Translations under genes and position numbers: made by a program
Source of the DNA: an uncultured Candidatus Competibacteraceae bacterium
GTDB lineage: Bacteria > Pseudomonadota > Gammaproteobacteria > Competibacterales > Competibacteraceae
Length of the DNA: 14,939 nucleotides
Reading direction: 5' to 3'
Assembly: GCA_937872125.1 (NCBI GenBank)
Contig: CALMNY010000191.1
Coordinates: forward strand, 1 to 14,939
Notes under the pieces: model-generated
Seen by the model: the letters and a program-made list of their open reading frames with translations, nothing else
The model's database searches: none
Told to the model about the DNA's origin: nothing
Shown here: in pieces, positions 1-8,085 of the stretch
Layout of the letters: the number at the start of each line of letters is the position of its first letter
How positions within the stretch are numbered: position 1 is the first letter of the stretch

Positions 1-73
1 GAAGAAGCCTATTCGGTTCAAGGCCAGCGGCTCGCGTATCAGGATCGTCAAATGGCGCAACAGGAATCGGTCC
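1..73. other. Left edge, possible 3' end of an upstream gene, frame undecided
   Basis: All three forward frames are open from base 1. Frame 3 stops at a TGA (75-77) that overlaps the ATG at 74 in the ATGA manner typical of coupled genes. Frame 1 stops at 100-102, and frame 2 runs straight into the next gene. None of the three short translations resembles the C-terminus of SufB or any other family I recognise, so no product is assigned. GC is about 56%, between the AT-rich gene to the right and the rest of the window. Confidence 0.3.
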
Positions 74-508
74 ATGATCGTATTCACGATTGGGTTTGCT
101 AAAAAAAGCGCCGAGCAGTTTTTTACATTGCTCAAACAACCTGGATTAAGCCGGGTGGTAGATATACGCCTGAAAAACGTATCACAATTGGCAGGATTTA
201 CTAAAAAAGATGATTTACGCTTTTTTCTGAAAAGCATTTGCGGCATTGATTATATCCATCTTCCTGAGCTGGCTCCGAATAAAAGCATATTGGATGACTA
301 TAAAGAGAATGGAGGAAGCTGGGATATTTATAAACGTGCATTTATTGATCTGATCAACCAGCGCCAGGTTGAAAACAAGGTCCCACACTATTTGATTGAT
401 GGTAGTTGCCTGTTGTGCAGCGAACCCACGCCCGAACATTGCCATCGTCGGCTGGTCGCCGAGTATCTCCGCGACCGCTGGGGCGATCTTGAAATCAGGC
501 ACTTGTAA
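74..508 (+). CDS. DUF488 family protein, AT-rich
   Basis: This is a 144-residue protein with the layout of the DUF488 family. It has an N-terminal TIGF motif (5-8), a VVDIR segment (28-32), a central YIHLPELAP segment (60-68) and the C-terminal signature LLCSE...HCHR (113-125) with Cys112, Cys115, Cys123 and His124. The biochemical function of the family is not established; the Cys/His cluster could bind metal or be catalytic (inference). The ATG at 74 matches the usual N-terminus, although the frame stays open to the left edge. The gene ends 45 bases before sufC in the same direction, so the two may be co-transcribed. Base composition is unusual: positions 121-420 are about 40% GC, whereas 421-480 jump to about 68%, like the suf genes. 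This suggests transfer and possibly a recombination joint inside the gene. Family assignment is fairly sure; any role in iron-sulfur assembly is unproven. Confidence 0.85.
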   Translation: MIVFTIGFAKKSAEQFFTLLKQPGLSRVVDIRLKNVSQLAGFTKKDDLRFFLKSICGIDYIHLPELAPNKSILDDYKENGGSWDIYKRAFIDLINQRQVENKVPHYLIDGSCLLCSEPTPEHCHRRLVAEYLRDRWGDLEIRHL

Positions 509-553
509 AGCGACGCTCCAACCATCTTGAAACCAGAGAGAAGCCAACACGCC

Positions 554-1324
554 ATGCTGGAAATCCGCAATCTGCACGTCACGGTCGAGGGCCGGGAAAT
601 CCTCAACGGCATTGACCTGACCATTCATCCCGGCGAAACGCACGCCATCATGGGGCCGAACGGCTCCGGCAAGAGCACGCTGGCGAATGTCATCGCCGGC
701 CGCGAGGGCTATGTCGTCACCGAGGGCGAAATCCGTTTCGACGGTAAAAATCTGCTGGAGATGGACCCGGAAACCCGCGCCTGCGAGGGCCTGTTCCTGG
801 CGTTCCAGTATCCGGTGGAAATCCCCGGCGTCGCCAATCTCTATTTCCTCAAGGCGGCGGTCAACGCCACCCGCAAGTATCGCGGCGAGTCGTCGGTGGA
901 CGCGATGGACTTCTGGGATTTGGTCCACGAGCGCATGGAACTGGTCAAGATGGACGAGTCCATGCTGAAGCGCTCGGTCAACGAAGGCTTCTCCGGCGGC
1001 GAGAAGAAACGCAACGAAGTGTTTCAGATGGCGGTGCTGCAACCCCGTTTCGCGGTGCTGGACGAGACCGATTCCGGGCTGGATATAGATGCGCTCAAGG
1101 TCGTCGCCGATGGCGTCAACGCCCTGCGCAATTCCGAACGCGGTTTCCTGGTCATTACCCACTATCAGCGCCTGCTGGATTACATCGTGCCGGATCACGT
1201 GCACGTGCTGTTCAATGGCCGCATCGTTCGTTCCGGCGGCAAGGAACTGGCGCTGGAATTGGAGGAGCAGGGTTACGCGCTGTACAACGAGGAGCCGGGC
1301 CGCGCGCGCCGGGCCGCCGCGTGA
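554..1324 (+). CDS. sufC: SufC, Fe-S cluster assembly ATPase
   Basis: This is a 256-residue cytosolic ABC-type ATPase that powers the SufBCD scaffold on which Fe-S clusters are built. Visible motifs are Walker A GPNGSGKST (34-42), the SufC-type signature FSGGEKKRNE (146-155), Walker B ending in Asp170-Glu171 (VLDETDSGLD) and the switch His203 (VITHYQRL). There are no membrane segments, as expected for SufC. The ATG at 554 is chosen because the protein then begins MLEIRNL, as SufC proteins do, and GAGAGAAG (536-543) lies about 10 bases upstream. An in-frame TTG at 527 would add nine unconserved residues. sufD follows after 10 bases. In most suf operons sufB precedes sufC; here a DUF488 gene does. 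Confidence 0.97.
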   Translation: MLEIRNLHVTVEGREILNGIDLTIHPGETHAIMGPNGSGKSTLANVIAGREGYVVTEGEIRFDGKNLLEMDPETRACEGLFLAFQYPVEIPGVANLYFLKAAVNATRKYRGESSVDAMDFWDLVHERMELVKMDESMLKRSVNEGFSGGEKKRNEVFQMAVLQPRFAVLDETDSGLDIDALKVVADGVNALRNSERGFLVITHYQRLLDYIVPDHVHVLFNGRIVRSGGKELALELEEQGYALYNEEPGRARRAAA

Positions 1325-1334
1325 GAGACCAGCC

Positions 1335-2639
1335 ATGACCGCTGCCGCGCCGCTGTTCTCCGACCCCTACCGCCCGGCCTTCGCCGACTTCGTGGCGAAC
1401 CGCCGCGAGCCGGACGCTATCGCCCGCCTGCGCCGGGAAGCGTTCGACCGCTTCGAGGCGCTGGGCTGGCCCACCCGCCAGCAGGAAGCCTGGCGGTTGA
1501 CCGATCTGAGCGCGTTGCAAACCCTCGCTCTCCAACCGCCCGCCGACGCGCTGGTGGATGCCGGGACGCTGCCGACGCTGGACGGGCCAACGCACCGGCT
1601 GGTTTTCGTCAACGGCCGTTTCGCGCCGGGCCTGTCCCACGTGCGCGAGTTACCCGACCGGGCGCTGATTGCCAGCCTTGGCCAAGCCTTAATGACTCAT
1701 CCCGAACGGATCGAACCGCATCTGGATCGCTTGCCGGGCTTGGAACAGCACCCGTTCGCCGCCCTGAACACCGCATTCTGGGAAGATGGCGCAGTCGTGC
1801 ATCTGCCGCGCGGAACCGTGATCGAGGAGCCGATTCATCTGGTATTTTACGCCGCCGCCGGCGACATGCGCCTCCATCCGCGCCTGCTCGTGGTTTTGGA
1901 GGATGCCGCGCAAGCCACGGTAGTCGTGGAGTATCGCGGCGCGGGCCGCGCGCTGAACGCGCCGCTCGCTGAATTGGATCTTGGTGCAGGCGCACTGCTG
2001 CATTACCACCAGATTCAGGAGGAAGCGCCACAAGCCTTCCACCTTGGGGCGATTCGGGTGCGGCAGGACCGCGCCAGCGAGGCGAATCTCCATCTGATTT
2101 CGGTCGGCGGCCAACTGGCCCGCACCGATCTGGCTGTGCTGCTCGACGGCGAAGGCGCGAGTTGCAGCCTCAACGGCCTGACCCTGGCGCGCGACCAGCA
2201 GTACGGCGACTATCACGTCCGGGTCGAGCACGCCCAGCCGCGCGGAACCAGCGAGCAACGGTTCAAGAGCGTGCTGGACGGCAAGGCGCGCTCGGTGTTC
2301 GACGGCATGATTTACGTCTGTCCGGGCGCCCAGAAGACCGACGCCCGCCAGACCAGCCGCAATCTGCTGCTGTCCCGGCAGGCCCAGGCCCATTCCAATC
2401 CCCGGCTGGAAATCCTGGCCGACGACGTGAAATGCGGCCACGGCTCCACCACCGGCTTTCTCGATCCCGACGCCGAGTTTTATCTGCGCGCCCGGGGCAT
2501 TCCCGCCGCGCAGGCCCGAGCGTTGCTGGTTCACGCCTTCGCCAACGACAACCTGAATCAGATCCGCCTGACGCCCTTGCGCGAGCGCCTGGCCCGCCTG
2601 CTGGCTGACCGGCTGGCGCTGGATATCACCGAGGGGTAA
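1335..2639 (+). CDS. sufD: SufD, Fe-S scaffold subunit
   Basis: This is a 434-residue protein, close to the usual length of SufD (E. coli about 423). SufD pairs with SufB and SufC in the cytosolic complex that assembles Fe-S clusters. The C-terminal beta-helix core carries the family signature DVKCGHGSTTGFLDPDAEFYL; His369 in this stretch corresponds to the conserved His shown to matter in E. coli SufD. The RxTSRNLLLS segment just before it is also typical. The N-terminal helical part (QQEAWRLTDLSAL) matches the family. The frame is open far upstream inside sufC, but the ATG at 1335 is preceded by GAGAG (1323-1327) and gives the normal N-terminus. The gap to sufC is 10 bases and to sufS 7 bases, so one transcript is likely. 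SufB is the only close alternative, but the length and sequence fit SufD. Confidence 0.96.
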   Translation: MTAAAPLFSDPYRPAFADFVANRREPDAIARLRREAFDRFEALGWPTRQQEAWRLTDLSALQTLALQPPADALVDAGTLPTLDGPTHRLVFVNGRFAPGLSHVRELPDRALIASLGQALMTHPERIEPHLDRLPGLEQHPFAALNTAFWEDGAVVHLPRGTVIEEPIHLVFYAAAGDMRLHPRLLVVLEDAAQATVVVEYRGAGRALNAPLAELDLGAGALLHYHQIQEEAPQAFHLGAIRVRQDRASEANLHLISVGGQLARTDLAVLLDGEGASCSLNGLTLARDQQYGDYHVRVEHAQPRGTSEQRFKSVLDGKARSVFDGMIYVCPGAQKTDARQTSRNLLLSRQAQAHSNPRLEILADDVKCGHGSTTGFLDPDAEFYLRARGIPAAQARALLVHAFANDNLNQIRLTPLRERLARLLADRLALDITEG

Positions 2640-2646
2640 TCACCAC

Positions 2647-3911
<1,265 letters not shown>

Positions 3912-3912
<1 letters not shown>

Positions 3913-4355
3913 TGAACGACTTGCGCGATCTCTATCAGGAAGTCATCCTGGACCACAACAAGCGGCCCCGGAATTTCCGCATCCTCCCGCAACCGACCCA
4001 CCACGCCGACGGCGTCAATCCGCTGTGCGGCGACCGGATCAGCGTGTTTCTGGACATCGAAGACGGAATCATCCGGGATATTGCCTTTCAGGGCGCTGGC
4101 TGCGCGATTTCCAGCGCCTCGGCCTCGCTGATGACGGAAGCGCTCAAGGGCAAGCCGGTCGCCGAGGTCGAGCACTTGTTCGAAGCCTTTCACAACGTCG
4201 TCACCACCGACTGCGAATGTCCGCGCGGACTGGGCAAGCTCGGCGTGCTGGCCGGGGTGCGTGACTATCCCAGCCGCGTCAAGTGCGCCACCCTGGCCTG
4301 GCACGCGGTGCGCGCCGCGCTGGAACGCCATGCGGAACCCGTAGCTACTGAGTGA
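3912..4355 (+). CDS. sufU: SufU, sulfur acceptor for SufS
   Basis: This is a 147-residue IscU-like protein of the SufU type. It has the three conserved cysteines Cys39 (NPLCGD), Cys64 (GAGCAIS) and Cys125 (RVKCATLAW) plus Asp41. It also has the roughly 20-residue insertion before the last Cys that separates SufU from IscU, and it lacks the LPPVK chaperone motif of IscU. In Bacillus subtilis SufU is a zinc protein that accepts sulfur from SufS; the same job is inferred here from the sufS neighbour. The insertion contains an extra CEC pair (Cys101, Cys103), which I do not recall as general in the family. The start is fixed by the TAATG overlap with sufS; the long upstream open frame is a shadow inside sufS. 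sufT follows after 25 bases. Confidence 0.95.
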
Positions 4356-4367
4356 ATTGAATCCGCC

Positions 4368-4374
4368 GAGGAGA
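4368..4374 (+). promoter_or_regulatory. Ribosome binding site of sufT
   Basis: GAGGAGA lies 6 bases before the ATG at 4381. It is a strong Shine-Dalgarno match and decides that start over the in-frame TTG at 4357, which lies upstream of it. Confidence 0.8.
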
Positions 4375-4380
4375 CTGATC

Positions 4381-4716
4381 ATGACCACCACCACGAACCT
4401 GCCCGACGCCGACGAGATGGAGGCCAAGGTCATCGCGGCGTTGAAAACCGTCTACGATCCCGAAATTCCGGTGGACATCTACGAGTTGGGGCTGATCTAC
4501 GGGCTGGACGTCGATCCACTGGGCAACCACGCGGACATTCAGATGACCTTGACCGCGCCCGGCTGTCCGGTCGCCGGCTCGATGCCGGAATGGGTGGAAA
4601 ACGCTGTGCGCCACACTGCGGGGGTTGAATCGGTCAACGTCGAACTGGTTTGGGAGCCGCCGTGGACGCCGGAGCGCATGTCCATGCGCGCGAAGCTGGA
4701 ATTGAATATGCTTTGA
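4381..4716 (+). CDS. sufT: SufT, MIP18/DUF59 Fe-S maturation factor
   Basis: This is a 111-residue single-domain protein of the MIP18 (DUF59) family, often the last gene of suf operons. Family marks are DPEIPVDIYELGLIY (26-40, with Asp26, Pro30 and Glu35) and MTLTAPGCPVAG (55-66) with the conserved Cys62. Members help mature Fe-S proteins, probably by carrying clusters to targets; in some bacteria this matters under high Fe-S demand. It lacks the Mrp/ApbC ATPase part and the PaaD C-terminal zinc motif, so SufT is the best name from context. It begins 25 bases after sufU and is the last gene of the run before a promoter-like and terminator-like region. The start is set by the strong ribosome binding site at 4368-4374. 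Confidence 0.93.
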   Translation: MTTTTNLPDADEMEAKVIAALKTVYDPEIPVDIYELGLIYGLDVDPLGNHADIQMTLTAPGCPVAGSMPEWVENAVRHTAGVESVNVELVWEPPWTPERMSMRAKLELNML

Positions 4717-4793
4717 GATTCCACCCGGCCCGGTTTGCGCTGGGCGACTATTGCTGCCGTGATCAGGTAAAGCGCGCGGCCACATCGGGAAGC

Positions 4794-4802
4794 TGTTAAA
4801 AT
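4794..4802 (+). promoter_or_regulatory. Possible extended -10 promoter for serC
   Basis: TGTTAAAAT fits the extended -10 pattern TGnTAnAAT. The hexamer 17 bases upstream (4774-4779, CGCGCG) is not a -35 box, so the promoter would depend on the extended -10. It lies 77 bases before the serC ATG. Confidence 0.4.
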
Positions 4803-4816
4803 GCGCCGCATTTTTT
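4798..4816 (+). terminator. Possible weak terminator after the suf genes
   Basis: AAAATGC-GCC-GCATTTT is a perfect 7-base inverted repeat (4798-4804 and 4808-4814) and the T-run continues to 4816. The stem has only three G-C pairs, so termination may be partial. It overlaps the -10-like box at 4794-4802. Confidence 0.4.
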
Positions 4817-4833
4817 AATGTGATGCTTTTTTT

Positions 4834-4855
4834 CGCCCGTTCTCACCAGCGGGCG
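4834..4855 (+). repeat. Hairpin in the serC leader
   Basis: CGCCCG (4834-4839) pairs with CGGGCG (4850-4855) around a 10-base loop. It sits 10 bases before the GAGGA ribosome binding site of serC (4866-4870) and has no T-run, so it is more likely a leader structure than a terminator. Confidence 0.35.
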
Positions 4856-4878
4856 CGGATAAACCGAGGATTACCCGA

Positions 4879-5958
4879 ATGCCACGTCCATACAATTTTA
4901 GTGCGGGTCCCGCCATGCTGCCCGAGGCGGTTCTGGAACAAGCCAAGGCCGAGATGCTCGACTGGCGCGGTTCCGGCATGTCCGTGATGGAAATGAGCCA
5001 TCGCGGCAAGGAATTCGTGTCCATCGCCGAACAGGCCGAAGCTGACCTGCGCGAACTGCTCAACATTCCGGCGAATTACAAGGTGCTGTTCCTGCAAGGG
5101 GGCGCCTCCAGCCAGTTCGCCATGGCGCCGATGAACCTGCTGCGCGGCAAAACCAGGGCGGATTATCTGAACACCGGACAGTGGTCGAAAAAGGCCATCT
5201 CCGAGGCCAAGAAGTTCTGCCAGGTCAACGTCGTCGCCAGTTCCGAAGCGGTCAACTTCACCACCGTGCCGGCCCGCGATACCTGGAAGTGCGACCCCGA
5301 AGCCGCCTATCTGCACTGCACGCCGAACGAAACCATCGGCGGCGTCGAGATGCACACCATTCCCGAGGTCAGCGCGCCGCTGGCGGCGGATCTGTCCTCC
5401 ACCCTGCTGTCGCGCCCGCTGGACGTGAGCAAGTTTGGCCTCATCTACGCCGGCGCCCAGAAGAATATCGGCCCGGCCGGGCTGACCATCGTCATCGTCC
5501 GCGACGATCTGATTGGCCAAACTGTAGCCGGCACGCCGACCATGCTCGACTACGCCGCCATGGCCAAGGACGGTTCGATGTACAACACCCCGCCGACCTA
5601 TGCCTGGTACATCGCCGGGCTGGTGTTCCAGTGGCTGAAGGCGCAGGGCGGGCTGGCGGCGATGGGCGAACGCAACAAGGCCAAAGCCGACTTGCTCTAT
5701 AAGGCCATTGACGAATCCGGCTTTTACAAGAATCCCGTTGATCCTGCTTACCGTTCGTGGATGAACATACCGTTTATCCTGCCTGATGAGGCGCTGGACA
5801 AGCCGTTCCTGGCCGAAGCCAAGGCGGCCGGGCTGTTGACCCTGTCCGGCCACCGTTCGGTCGGCGGGATGCGCGCCAGCATTTACAACGCTGTGCCGCT
5901 GGAAGGGGTCAAGGCGCTGGTGGACTTCATGGCCGATTTCCAGAAACGGCGCGGCTGA
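4879..5958 (+). CDS. serC: SerC, phosphoserine aminotransferase
   Basis: This is a 359-residue PLP enzyme that converts 3-phosphohydroxypyruvate and glutamate to phosphoserine and 2-oxoglutarate, the second step of serine synthesis. It can also act in pyridoxal phosphate synthesis. The N-terminus (NFSAGPAMLPEAVLEQA) and the GMSVMEMSHRGKEF segment are typical. Lys195 in GAQKNIGPAG is the PLP lysine (E. coli Lys198). The C-terminal HRSVGGMRASIYNA (phosphate-binding His and Arg) is complete. Length matches the family (E. coli 362). GAGGA (4866-4870) lies 8 bases before the ATG. serA follows 69 bases downstream, so the two pathway enzymes may share a transcript, although a hairpin repeat lies between them. 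Confidence 0.97.
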   Translation: MPRPYNFSAGPAMLPEAVLEQAKAEMLDWRGSGMSVMEMSHRGKEFVSIAEQAEADLRELLNIPANYKVLFLQGGASSQFAMAPMNLLRGKTRADYLNTGQWSKKAISEAKKFCQVNVVASSEAVNFTTVPARDTWKCDPEAAYLHCTPNETIGGVEMHTIPEVSAPLAADLSSTLLSRPLDVSKFGLIYAGAQKNIGPAGLTIVIVRDDLIGQTVAGTPTMLDYAAMAKDGSMYNTPPTYAWYIAGLVFQWLKAQGGLAAMGERNKAKADLLYKAIDESGFYKNPVDPAYRSWMNIPFILPDEALDKPFLAEAKAAGLLTLSGHRSVGGMRASIYNAVPLEGVKALVDFMADFQKRRG

Positions 5959-5959
5959 T

Positions 5960-5996
5960 CATCCCCACCCCTACCCTCCTCCGCCAAGGGGGAGGA
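5960..5996. repeat. REP-like intergenic hairpin between serC and serA
   Basis: The stretch is pyrimidine-rich, then folds as CCTCCTCC (5975-5982), loop GCCAA, GGGGGAGG (5988-5995), an 8-base stem with one T-G pair. The style (runs of CCCCTACCCTCC, short CCAA-type loop, mirrored GGGGGAGG) resembles short dispersed repeats of proteobacterial intergenic regions. No second copy occurs in this window, so repeat status is inferred from appearance. It could also act as a weak terminator or RNA-stabilising hairpin after serC. Confidence 0.5.
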
Positions 5997-6027
5997 CGTG
6001 TTTCCTACCCAACCTGATTTGAAGACG

Positions 6028-7191
6028 ATGTACAAAATTCTGACCCTGAACAACATCAGCGTTTCCGGCCTGGAGCGCCTCCCCCGCGACCGCTACGAGA
6101 TCGCTTCCGAAATCCAGAATCCCGACGCCGTACTGCTGCGTTCCTACAGCATGCACGACTGGCCGGTTCCCGCCAGCCTCAAGGCGGTGGGTCGCGCCGG
6201 CGCCGGCGTTAACAATATCCCCGTGCCGCAGATGACCGCCAAAGGCATTTGCGTGTTCAACGCCCCCGGCGCCAACGCCAACGCCGTTAAGGAACTGGTG
6301 CTGGCCGGCATGTTGCTGGCCGCCCGCAACATCTGTCCGGCCTGGGACTACGCCCGCAAGCTGCAAGGGACTGATGCCGAACTGTCCAAGCAGGTCGAAT
6401 CCGGCAAGAAGCAATTCGTTGGCATCGAGCTGCCCAACCGCACCCTCGGCGTCATTGGCTTGGGCGCGATCGGCGTCAAGGTGGCCAACGCCGCCCGTGC
6501 GCTGGGGATGCGGGTGATCGGTTATGACCCGCACATCACCGTCAGCAACGCCTGGCAACTCTCCTCGCAGGTCGAACAGGCGCTGAGCGTCAACGAGATG
6601 GCGGCGCAGGCCGATTTCATCACCCTGCACGTGCCGCTGAACGACGCCACCCGCCAGTTGATCAACGCACCTCTGTTGAAGAACGCCAAGGCTGGGCTGA
6701 TCCTGCTGAACTTCTCCCGCGAGGGCGTGGTGGACGAGGAAGCCATTTACGACGCCTTGCAGGCCGGCAAGCTGAAATCCTATGTCTGCGACTTCCCGAC
6801 CAACCGGCTGAAGGATCATCCGCGCGCCATCATGCTGCCGCATCTGGGCGCTTCCACTGCCGAGGCCGAGGATAACTGCGCGGTCATGGTCGCCGATCAG
6901 GTGCGCGATTATCTGGAAAGCGGGACGGTTCACAATTCGGTCAACTTCCCGGAAATGGTCATGCCGCGCAATGGCGGGCCGCGCCTGGCCATCGTCAACG
7001 CCAACGTGCCGCACATGATCGAGCGCATTTCCAAGGCGATTTCCGGGGCCGGCATCAACATCCTGGACATGCTCAACAAATCGCGCGGCGATATTGCCTG
7101 CACTCTGGTGGACACTGCCGACCCGGTGGTGGACGAGGTGGTGGCGCAAATCGCCGATACTCAGGGAGTTCTAAGCGTGCGGGCGCTGTAA
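6028..7191 (+). CDS. serA: SerA-like D-3-phosphoglycerate dehydrogenase with ACT domain
   Basis: This is a 387-residue NAD-dependent 2-hydroxyacid dehydrogenase that should oxidise 3-phosphoglycerate to 3-phosphohydroxypyruvate, the first step of serine synthesis. The Rossmann motif GLGAIG is at 144-149, the substrate Arg231 is in FSREGVVDE, and the catalytic His272 is in LPHLGAST. Residues from about 325 form an ACT domain (NVPHMIERISKAISGAGINILDM), which usually binds serine for feedback control. Against E. coli SerA the loop before His272 is about 11 residues shorter, and the position of catalytic Glu269 appears to be Asn259 (CDFPTN). The ATG at 6028 gives the normal start MYKILTLNNISV; an in-frame GTG at 5998 would add residues encoded beside the hairpin repeat. 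The position next to serC supports the function. Confidence 0.92.
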   Translation: MYKILTLNNISVSGLERLPRDRYEIASEIQNPDAVLLRSYSMHDWPVPASLKAVGRAGAGVNNIPVPQMTAKGICVFNAPGANANAVKELVLAGMLLAARNICPAWDYARKLQGTDAELSKQVESGKKQFVGIELPNRTLGVIGLGAIGVKVANAARALGMRVIGYDPHITVSNAWQLSSQVEQALSVNEMAAQADFITLHVPLNDATRQLINAPLLKNAKAGLILLNFSREGVVDEEAIYDALQAGKLKSYVCDFPTNRLKDHPRAIMLPHLGASTAEAEDNCAVMVADQVRDYLESGTVHNSVNFPEMVMPRNGGPRLAIVNANVPHMIERISKAISGAGINILDMLNKSRGDIACTLVDTADPVVDEVVAQIADTQGVLSVRAL

Positions 7192-7207
7192 GAAGCGGCG
7201 GAAGACC

Positions 7208-7237
7208 GGGGGACAAGGTTAAAATGACCTTTCCCCC
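7208..7237. terminator. Hairpin between convergent serA and coiled-coil gene
   Basis: GGGGGACAAGGT (7208-7219) pairs with ACCTTTCCCCC (7227-7237), leaving one bulged C and a 7-base loop. It lies between two convergent genes, where a bidirectional terminator is expected, but neither strand shows a clear T-run after the stem. Confidence 0.5.
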
Positions 7238-7243
7238 TGCCCT

Positions 7244-8017
7244 TTATCCTTCGCTCTTGATGTTCTGTGCGATGTCGAGATACGCCAGCCAGTAGCGGGA
7301 TAAATCCTTGATGCAATCCGCCCGGGTCAGCAGCGTAGCCATATCGGTCTTGATCCGTTCAACGTCAGACAACAAGGCAGACAGACCGGTATTCAGTTCA
7401 CTGAGATACTTGCTGCGATTGGAAGCGACGAGAGCGATCCGGGTGGTCAACAGGCGAATGCGCAGATACAGTAAATCACCGGGCACATTGGTTTGAGGGG
7501 GGGCTTGCCCCGCACCTTCGTCCGGCGATGGGTCTTTCAGGTTCAGCAACAAAGCTTCCAGCCCTTCCACCCGAGAGAGCATCATGCCGATGTGACTCTG
7601 GGTGGAGGTGCGGTGCGCCAGTGGCTCCAGGACCGCTATTTTGTCCTCTAAAACCCGCCGCTGCTCCTGCACGCGCGCCCGCACGCGGTCGATCTCGCAG
7701 TCAGTCCCGATCAGGCGCAAATTCAAGTCTTGCAGTTCTACGTCGAGGCCGTCGAGAAAATCGCGCAGTTCTCCAGCCAGAACTCGCTCCAGCGCCATCG
7801 TGCTGAACCGTTCCCAGAGTGTATCCGTCTGAGCGCGCAACTGTTCGAGGTCCTGGCGCAATCCAGCGACCCGATCCAGGATATCCCGCACGTTCCGCTC
7901 GTGGACCACCCGATCCTGTACGCTCCAGGTTTGCGCCATCATCGCGCCTTCCTTCAACACGTAGGAGAGACTTGCCGGCGCCGCCTCTTCTTCGTTTTGA
8001 ATCAGATCAGTCTCCAC
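7244..8017 (-). CDS. Coiled-coil protein of unknown function
   Basis: This is a 257-residue protein that I cannot assign to a family. It has no signal peptide or membrane segment. From about residue 35 to 130 it is rich in charged heptad-like helix sequence (for example DILDRVAGLRQDLEQLRAQ), suggesting coiled coil. A flexible Pro/Gly-rich linker (about 162-180) is followed by a second helical part (DLLYLRIRLLTTRIAL onward). A cytosolic oligomeric or scaffold role is possible but is only inference. The GTG start at 8017 is preferred because AGGAGAGG lies 6 bases upstream; the TTG at 8041 lies above that ribosome binding site. The 66-residue gene is 68 bases upstream on the same strand, so the two may be co-transcribed. 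Coding potential looks real; function is unknown. Confidence 0.75.
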   Translation of the reverse strand: METDLIQNEEEAAPASLSYVLKEGAMMAQTWSVQDRVVHERNVRDILDRVAGLRQDLEQLRAQTDTLWERFSTMALERVLAGELRDFLDGLDVELQDLNLRLIGTDCEIDRVRARVQEQRRVLEDKIAVLEPLAHRTSTQSHIGMMLSRVEGLEALLLNLKDPSPDEGAGQAPPQTNVPGDLLYLRIRLLTTRIALVASNRSKYLSELNTGLSALLSDVERIKTDMATLLTRADCIKDLSRYWLAYLDIAQNIKSEG

Positions 8018-8023
8018 GCTGAG

Positions 8024-8031
8024 CCTCTCCT
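8024..8031 (-). promoter_or_regulatory. Ribosome binding site deciding the GTG start at 8017
   Basis: Read on the minus strand the sequence is AGGAGAGG, 6 bases before the GTG at 8017-8015. It falls inside the frame begun by the TTG at 8041, so the shorter protein is favoured. Confidence 0.7.
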
Positions 8032-8085
8032 GAGTCGGCAAGGTAAAAGTTCCGGGGGAAATCGCGCGGCGGTTCGTCCGGGTCT

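Noticed and set aside
215..1336. Long minus-strand open frame (373 codons) opposite DUF488 and sufC
   Set aside because: It runs opposite a gene with clear SufC motifs, has low-complexity composition typical of antisense frames in GC-rich DNA, and shows no family motif.
5971..7149. Minus-strand open frame of 392 codons opposite serA
   Set aside because: It is antisense to a well-supported dehydrogenase and shows no recognisable motif.
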